Origin: Gammaproteobacteria bacterium
GTDB lineage: Bacteria > Pseudomonadota > Gammaproteobacteria > Eutrophobiales > Eutrophobiaceae
NCBI GenBank assembly: GCA_022826885.1
Contig: JAJDUB010000051.1
Span: forward strand, 16,926-80,925
DNA length: 64,000 nt
Direction of reading: 5' to 3'
Below, in pieces: positions 59,172-64,000 of the stretch (its first letter is position 1; the number at the start of each line of letters is the position of its first letter). The position numbers and the translations under genes are program-made. The notes beneath the pieces were generated by a model, which saw only the letters and a list, made by a program, of their open reading frames with translations, had not been told where the DNA came from and made no database searches.

Positions 59172-59783
59172 ATGAACAGCCGGGATTATACTGCCCTGGA
59201 TCATTTGATCATGGGGTTTGAAAAAGTTAAGGGAGCCGCCCCCCGTTCCCACGGGGGCGCGGCAACGACGAAGGATGCGGACAGCTTGCGCAGCGCCGCG
59301 CTGATGCGGGTGAACCACGCCGGAGAGGTGGCGGCCCAGGCCCTGTATGCCGGTCACGCCGTTGCGGCAAAGGACGCGCGGGTGCGTGACGCCATGCTGC
59401 AGGCTGCCGCGGAGGAGGGCGAGCACCTGGACTGGTGCGAGGCCAGGGTCAGGGAACTGGACAGCCATGTCAGCTACCTTACCCCGTTATGGTACTTCGG
59501 TTCGTTCGCCATTGGCGCCGCGGCCGCGGCGGCGGGCGATAAATGGAGCCTGGGCTTTGTCATGGAAACGGAGCGCCAGGTGGTCGAACACCTGGACAGG
59601 CACCTGGAACTGTTGCCGGAACAGGACCGCAGGAGTCGCTCCATATTGCAACAGATGCGCCGTGATGAAATGCAGCATGCGTCCGTTGCGCGGGACGCGG
59701 GCGGCGCCGAGTTGCCGCTGCCGGTGCGGATACTGATGCGCGGTTGCGCAAAGGTGATGACCGGTACGGCCTACTGGGTATAA
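59172..59783 (+). CDS. coq7: 2-polyprenyl-3-methyl-6-methoxy-1,4-benzoquinone hydroxylase
   Basis: This 203-residue ferritin-like diiron monooxygenase does the last ring hydroxylation of ubiquinone synthesis. It has the Coq7 ligands and motifs: MRVNHAGEVAAQALY (first Glu), EEGEHLDWCE and MRRDEMQHASVARDAGG (E-x-x-H). Ends in the family's LMRGCAKVMTGTAYWV. AAAGG precedes the start. Confidence 0.96.
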   Translation: MNSRDYTALDHLIMGFEKVKGAAPRSHGGAATTKDADSLRSAALMRVNHAGEVAAQALYAGHAVAAKDARVRDAMLQAAAEEGEHLDWCEARVRELDSHVSYLTPLWYFGSFAIGAAAAAAGDKWSLGFVMETERQVVEHLDRHLELLPEQDRRSRSILQQMRRDEMQHASVARDAGGAELPLPVRILMRGCAKVMTGTAYWV

Positions 59784-59848
59784 CGGCGAATCTGACGGAA
59801 AAGGGAACTTTTGCCCTTGCTGCCTTCTAATAGGTAACCACTGTTTCT

Positions 59849-61264
59849 TTGAACATTACTATGTATAACATTGATTTGGACAGATCTTTGCGAACCTGGA
59901 TTTTGAACTTCTGTTACGGCCTGGCGCTGACAGCGGCCCTGGTGGTTACCGGGCCTGCCCGTGCGGCGCTGCCCGGCGCCGTGGAGGGGCAGGAACTTCC
60001 CAGTCTTGCGCCGATGCTGGAACAGGTAACGCCGACCGTGGTCAACATCGCCACCGAAGGGCGGGTGCAGGTGCGCCAGAACCCGTTGTTTTCCGATCCG
60101 TTTTTCCGGCGTTTTTTCAACATGCCGGACCAGCCGCTGGAGCGCAAGACCCAGAGCCTCGGTTCCGGCGTCATTGTCGATGCCGAACGCGGCCTGGTGC
60201 TGACCAACAACCACGTCATCGCCAATGCCGTGCAGATCACCGTCACCCTGCGTGACGGGCGCCATTTTGATGCGGAGATAGTCGGTTCCGACCCGGCAAC
60301 GGACGTGGCTGTCATCAAGGTGCCGGCGGAAAACCTGACCGATATCGGGGTTGCCGACTCGGATGACCTGCGGGTGGGTGATTTCGTAGTGGCGATAGGC
60401 AATCCGTTCGGCCTGGGACAGACGGTGACATCGGGGATCGTCAGCGCGCTCAGCCGCAGCGGTCTCGGCATCGAGGGTTACGAGGACTTTATCCAGACCG
60501 ACGCGTCCATCAATCCAGGCAATTCCGGCGGCGCGCTGGTCAACCTCAAGGGTGAACTGGTGGGCATCAACACGGCCATCTTTTCCCGCAGCGGCGGCAA
60601 CATCGGCATCGGGTTTGCGATACCCATCAATATGGCGCTGCAGATCATGGAGCAACTGCTCGACACGGGGATGGTGGAACGGGGCTTCATCGGCGTGCAG
60701 GTGCAGGACCTGAACCCCGACCTGGCTGAGGCTTTCGGGATAAAGAACCAGAAAGGCGCAGTGGTGAACAGCGTGATGCCTGATTCCCCGGCGCAGGAAG
60801 CCGGCCTGCAACCCGGGGACATTATTGTCTCCATCAATTCAAAACAGGTGAAAGCGGCTTCCGACGTCAGGAATCACATTGGCCTGCTGCCCGTAGGTGA
60901 AGAGGTCATGTTCGAGATCCTGCGCGCTGGCGCCAGGCAGACCCTGAAAGCCAGGATAACCGCCTCCAAAGAATTCAAGCTGGCCCAGGGAACCCGCAAC
61001 CCGCGCCTGCAGGGGGTGACGCTGGGCGATATCGAGGAGGACCACCCCTATTTTAACCGGGTCAAGGGCGTGGTGATCATGGCGGTCGAGCGCGGGTCCC
61101 GGGCCTGGTCCGCCGGGTTGAGAAAAGGCGATATCATCACCTCCGTCAACCAGCAGGCGGTTCCGGATCTGCAGTCATTCAGTCAACTGGTGGACGAAAT
61201 GGACAGCACGTTGGTGCTGAGGGTGATCAGGGGGGATGCTGCGGCCTTCCTTGTTATTAAATAA
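59849..61264 (+). CDS. degQ: Periplasmic DegQ/DegS-like HtrA serine protease
   Basis: This is a 471-residue protein. After a hydrophobic signal segment (residues about 22-40), the trypsin-like domain has the catalytic triad H122 (TNNHVI), D152 (PATDVAV) and S226 (NPGNSGGAL). Two PDZ domains follow (about 260-360 and 375-465). This is the DegP/DegQ architecture for quality control of envelope proteins. Its 3' end overlaps the convergent oxyR gene by 8 bp. DegQ versus DegP cannot be told with certainty. Confidence 0.92.
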   Translation: MNITMYNIDLDRSLRTWILNFCYGLALTAALVVTGPARAALPGAVEGQELPSLAPMLEQVTPTVVNIATEGRVQVRQNPLFSDPFFRRFFNMPDQPLERKTQSLGSGVIVDAERGLVLTNNHVIANAVQITVTLRDGRHFDAEIVGSDPATDVAVIKVPAENLTDIGVADSDDLRVGDFVVAIGNPFGLGQTVTSGIVSALSRSGLGIEGYEDFIQTDASINPGNSGGALVNLKGELVGINTAIFSRSGGNIGIGFAIPINMALQIMEQLLDTGMVERGFIGVQVQDLNPDLAEAFGIKNQKGAVVNSVMPDSPAQEAGLQPGDIIVSINSKQVKAASDVRNHIGLLPVGEEVMFEILRAGARQTLKARITASKEFKLAQGTRNPRLQGVTLGDIEEDHPYFNRVKGVVIMAVERGSRAWSAGLRKGDIITSVNQQAVPDLQSFSQLVDEMDSTLVLRVIRGDAAAFLVIK

Positions 61265-62186
61265 TTTTTAACTCCTTCCCGGGAATGTCGCATTGCCGGA
61301 TGATCCGGCTGACAAGCTGCACCAGTTGTTTTTTCGGATAGGTATTGCGCCAGGCCAGGGCGATGTCCCGTTCCGGCACGGGTTTTGCGAACGGCCGGTA
61401 TTCGACCAGCCTGCCCAGGCCGTCCTGTTCCCGTATCGCGGTGGACGGCAATACGGTGACGCCGGAGCCGGCCGCCACCATCTGCTTGATCGTTTCGATG
61501 GAACTGCCTTCCAGGGTCTTCTGGATCTTGTCCTTGGAAAAAATGTCGCCTTTACAGGCGGGGCAGGCGTCCATGACCTGGTCCCTGAAACAATTGCCTG
61601 ATTTGAGCAGCAGCAGGGTGTCCTCCACCAGGTCGTCTGCCCGGACCTGTTTCCTGCGCGACAGCCGGTGGTTTTTCGGCAGCATCACCGTGAACGGCTC
61701 CCGGTAAAGCACTTCCAGCGTGGCGCCCGGCTGCTCGAACGGCGTCGAGATGATAATCATGTCCAGTTCCCCGCGCTTCAACTGCTCGGCGAGGTTCAGC
61801 GTAAAGTCCTCTTCGATGATGAGCGTCAACCCGGGCGCCTCACGCCCGAGTACGGGGATCAGGTGCGGCAGCAGAAAAGGCCCGATGGTGTAAATGACAC
61901 CCAGTTTCAGGGAGCCTTGCAACTGGTCTTTCTCCGAACCGGCGATGGTCCTGATGGCGTTCACCTGTTCCAGCACGGTAATCGCCTGTTCCACGATGCG
62001 CCGGCCTACGGGGGTGATGGTGACGTCATGGGGGCGCCGTTCGAAGATAGTCACGTCCAGTTCGTCTTCCAGTTTCTTTATCGCCACGCTGAGCGTAGGC
62101 TGGCTGACGAAGCACGCCGCGGCGGCCCTGCCGAAATGCAGTTCGCGGGATACGGCGACGATATAGCGTAACTCGGTCAGGGTCAT
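61257..62186 (-). CDS. oxyR: LysR-family hydrogen-peroxide sensor
   Basis: This is a 309-residue protein. The N-terminal winged HTH (TLTELRYIVAVSRELHFGRAA) is followed by the regulatory domain with two redox cysteines exactly at C199 and C208 (SGNCFRDQVMDAC), as in E. coli OxyR. Oxidation of C199 by peroxide forms the disulfide that activates antioxidant genes. It lies 8 bp after the HAD phosphatase gene. Confidence 0.95.
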   Translation of the reverse strand: MTLTELRYIVAVSRELHFGRAAAACFVSQPTLSVAIKKLEDELDVTIFERRPHDVTITPVGRRIVEQAITVLEQVNAIRTIAGSEKDQLQGSLKLGVIYTIGPFLLPHLIPVLGREAPGLTLIIEEDFTLNLAEQLKRGELDMIIISTPFEQPGATLEVLYREPFTVMLPKNHRLSRRKQVRADDLVEDTLLLLKSGNCFRDQVMDACPACKGDIFSKDKIQKTLEGSSIETIKQMVAAGSGVTVLPSTAIREQDGLGRLVEYRPFAKPVPERDIALAWRNTYPKKQLVQLVSRIIRQCDIPGKELKII

Positions 62187-62194
62187 CGCGCTCG

Positions 62195-62992
62195 TCAGAT
62201 GGCGGCCCGTGCCCGGTGTGGCGGGTATGGCCCGGCCGCGCTGGCGGCGCCGTGGATCGTTCTCAACAGGTCGAGGTCGACGAAATGGCGCCCGTATGCC
62301 GCGCCTGCCGCCACCTTGAAGGGCTTGTCCGGTTCTCCCAGGTGGTTCAATACCAGCGATGCCCCGGAAAAATCATTGTCGACGGTCAGGGGATGGGTGG
62401 TGATGACCGTATGTACGCCGGCCGCCAGTGCGGCGAGGTTGCCGTTTGTCGTGTCTTCGACGGCGAGGCAGTGTTCCGCCTTCAGTCCCAGTTCCGACAG
62501 GGCGCGAATGTAGACGGCCGGCGAAGGTTTCTTCTCTGCAACTACGTCGCAGGTAACCACCACCGGGAAAAAGTCGTTGCCGGCGCTGCCGAAGGTCCTG
62601 CTTAACAGGGTATTGACGTTATCGGTGGAGGAACTGGTTGCGATTGCGAGTTTCAGGCCGGCCGCGCGGCATTCCTGCACCAGGCGGCGGATGCCGGGGC
62701 GCAGTTTTATGACGTCGGACACCAGTATCTGCCTGTACAAGGTGGATTTTTTTTGATGCACGGTGTCCACGGTCCGCTGCAGTTCGGCGCCGGCCATGCC
62801 GGCTTGCTGCAGGCAGTGGTAAATTCTTTCCCTGCCGCCGGAAATGGAGAGCAGTTGCCTGTACTCGAGGCGGGACCAGTTAAGAGGGCAGGCATGTTCC
62901 CTGAAAGCGAGATTGAAGGCCCGGCGATGCAACTCTTCCGTGTCGGCAAGGGTGCCGTCCATGTCGAAGATGATTGCCTTGAGATCGCTCAT
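62195..62992 (-). CDS. HAD-superfamily hydrolase, CbbY/phosphoglycolate-phosphatase-like
   Basis: This is a 265-residue protein with the HAD motifs FDMDGTLADTEELH (nucleophile and acid Asp), ATSSST (second motif), the Lys of KKPSP and the acidic pair in VEDTTNGN. The cap and tail match CbbY-type sugar-phosphate phosphatases. It overlaps the SulP gene by ATGA, linking expression to it. Confidence 0.88.
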   Translation of the reverse strand: MSDLKAIIFDMDGTLADTEELHRRAFNLAFREHACPLNWSRLEYRQLLSISGGRERIYHCLQQAGMAGAELQRTVDTVHQKKSTLYRQILVSDVIKLRPGIRRLVQECRAAGLKLAIATSSSTDNVNTLLSRTFGSAGNDFFPVVVTCDVVAEKKPSPAVYIRALSELGLKAEHCLAVEDTTNGNLAALAAGVHTVITTHPLTVDNDFSGASLVLNHLGEPDKPFKVAAGAAYGRHFVDLDLLRTIHGAASAAGPYPPHRARAAI

Positions 62993-64000
62993 GCTTCGAG
63001 CAGATTATACGCAACCTGCCGGGCCTCATCAATATCCTGCGCCAGGCGCTCCTCCGGCACCTGCTGCAGGATGTTCAGGGTACGGAGAGTATCGGCAATG
63101 GCGTCCGGAATGCCTGCCACGATGACCTCGGTGTGTTTTTCGGCAGCGACGTGCATCAGCCGTTCCACCACTATGGCGGCGCTGTCGTCAAGGTAAGTGG
63201 TTTCGGCGAAATCGAAGATCACCACCTCATGGTCCTTGATGTCTTCGCCTATGACCTCGACCAGTTTCCTGGAGGACGCCACGGTGAAGCTACCCCTCAG
63301 CGCAACCATGCCCACCCGCGCCGAGTAGGGATCGGCCAGGGTCATATCCTTGTATTGTGAGAAAAACGTCCGGTCCAGCAACGGCACCGAGATCACGCTG
63401 TCGAGTTCCAGGGTTTCCAGTTGCTGCGCGTGCGTCATGCCCGCGGCGATCAGGCCGATGGCCACGGCCGTGACCAGGTCGACGAACACGGTCAGGCCCA
63501 GCGTCAGCAGCATGACCAGCAGGTGTTCCCGCCGGATACGGTGAACCAGGGTCAGGAAACGCCAGTCAATGACGTCCCAGCCTATCTTCACCAGGATGCC
63601 GGCCAGGGCGGCATGGGGGATCGGCGCCACATACCGTGCAAGACCCAGCAACAGCATCAGCAGGAGTATGGAACGCAATACGCCCGACATCGGCGTCGAA
63701 CCGCCGGCGCGTATGTTGGTCACGGTGCCCATGGTAGCGCCCGCGCCCGGCAGTCCCCCGAACAGCCCGGCAACCATGTTGCCTATACCCTGGCCCACCA
63801 GTTCCCGGTTCGGTCTGTGCTGCGTGCCGGTCAGCGAGTCGGCAATCAGCGAAGTGAGAAGGCTGTCCACGGAACCGAGCAGGGCGAGAATGATCGCCGG
63901 GTGCACGGCGCTTATCAGGAAATCGACTGAAGGAACAGTAAACTGGAGTTCCGGCAATCCCATGGGTATTTGCCCGATAACCGGGGCGTCAGTCAGCCAC
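62989..64000 (-). CDS. SulP-family anion transporter with STAS domain, C-terminal part
   Basis: The frame is open to the right edge, so only the last ~337 residues are present. It has membrane segments with LLGSVDSLLTSLIADSLTGTQHRPNRELVGQGIGN, the SulP signature region, and a cytoplasmic STAS domain (VALRGSFTVASSRKL ... VVIFDFAETTYLDDSAA). SulP proteins take up sulfate, bicarbonate or dicarboxylates; supply of sulfate for the three sulfotransferases is possible but not shown. ATG 63963 is internal. Confidence 0.92.
   Translation of the reverse strand, partial: WLTDAPVIGQIPMGLPELQFTVPSVDFLISAVHPAIILALLGSVDSLLTSLIADSLTGTQHRPNRELVGQGIGNMVAGLFGGLPGAGATMGTVTNIRAGGSTPMSGVLRSILLLMLLLGLARYVAPIPHAALAGILVKIGWDVIDWRFLTLVHRIRREHLLVMLLTLGLTVFVDLVTAVAIGLIAAGMTHAQQLETLELDSVISVPLLDRTFFSQYKDMTLADPYSARVGMVALRGSFTVASSRKLVEVIGEDIKDHEVVIFDFAETTYLDDSAAIVVERLMHVAAEKHTEVIVAGIPDAIADTLRTLNILQQVPEERLAQDIDEARQVAYNLLEA

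Noticed and set aside
1..64000. CRISPR arrays, tRNA or rRNA genes, prophage
   Set aside because: I found no regularly spaced identical repeats with unique spacers, no tRNA or rRNA signatures and no phage structural or integrase genes. A covariance-model scan would be needed to exclude small RNAs.

Overview
The window looks like chromosome of a Gram-negative, aerobic gammaproteobacterium, probably marine. The grounds are two long TonB-dependent receptors, a Coq7-type ubiquinone hydroxylase, an rplM-rpsI pair, an OxyR with cysteines at residues 199 and 208, BCCT transporters, and REP-like palindromes scattered between and inside genes. The lineage is inferred from gene content only. I found no rRNA, tRNA, CRISPR, prophage or complete insertion sequence.

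Layout. 0-3.1 kb: the tail of a DUF1295 membrane protein, an exported RidA, an MFS carrier and a GbcA-like Rieske oxygenase. 3.3-7.7 kb: an omega-aminotransferase, a Tat-exported spermidine-dehydrogenase-like flavoenzyme and an AraC regulator, perhaps for polyamine use. 8-11.4 kb: a TonB receptor with two cupins. 11.6-20.7 kb: a dimethylglycine/sarcosine-dehydrogenase-like enzyme, sdaA and soxBDAG, which together would take demethylated betaine to glycine, serine and pyruvate. 20.8-21.7 kb: a HepT/MntA toxin-antitoxin pair whose antitoxin carries an extra HTH domain. 23-29.4 kb: two BCCT carriers and a carnitine module (cdhR-like regulator, cdhC, cdhA). 29.4-33.2 kb, opposite strand: caiD, an acyl-CoA dehydrogenase, a MocD-like diiron enzyme and a class II aldolase. 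33.4-37 kb: a second MocD-like enzyme, a MocE-like Rieske ferredoxin, a sulfotransferase, an Asp/Asn-hydroxylase-like 2OG enzyme and a PhnZ/TmpB-like HD oxygenase. 37-41 kb: two TPR-sulfotransferases. 41-48 kb: a TonB receptor, a gamma-butyrobetaine-hydroxylase/TmpA-like enzyme, and a corrinoid protein with an MttB-family methyltransferase. 48-53 kb: two more flavin/GcvT dehydrogenases. 53-58 kb: a purine-type permease, two metallo-beta-lactamase-fold proteins, an MFS carrier and a DUF3303 protein. 58-64 kb: housekeeping genes (rpsI, rplM, coq7, degQ-like, oxyR, a HAD phosphatase, SulP).

Together the genes form a quaternary-ammonium catabolic supercluster (carnitine, gamma-butyrobetaine, glycine betaine, dimethylglycine, sarcosine), unusually rich in non-heme-iron oxygenases. 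Its parts are tied together by a regulatory signal I found by eye: a direct repeat TGTCG...TGTCG with starts exactly 21 bp apart. It occurs upstream of four operons (corrinoid/MttB, second TonB receptor, aldolase-MocD-caiD, dehydrogenase pair), with a weaker copy before the dehydrogenase-sdaA-sox operon. Every copy lies 66-90 bp before the start codon and points toward the gene.

A second theme is repeat invasion. A 43-bp palindrome (GGGGTCAGAGTAA arms), a GGGGACGGATT palindrome and a CGTCATTCC-type repeat lie between genes, inside operons, in frame inside two enzymes, and supply the last codons and stop of several genes. A separate 108-bp inverted-repeat element sits between soxB and soxD. 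The best candidate for undescribed biology is the 31-37 kb oxygenase region, whose HD protein keeps all six diiron ligands of PhnZ-type oxygenases.
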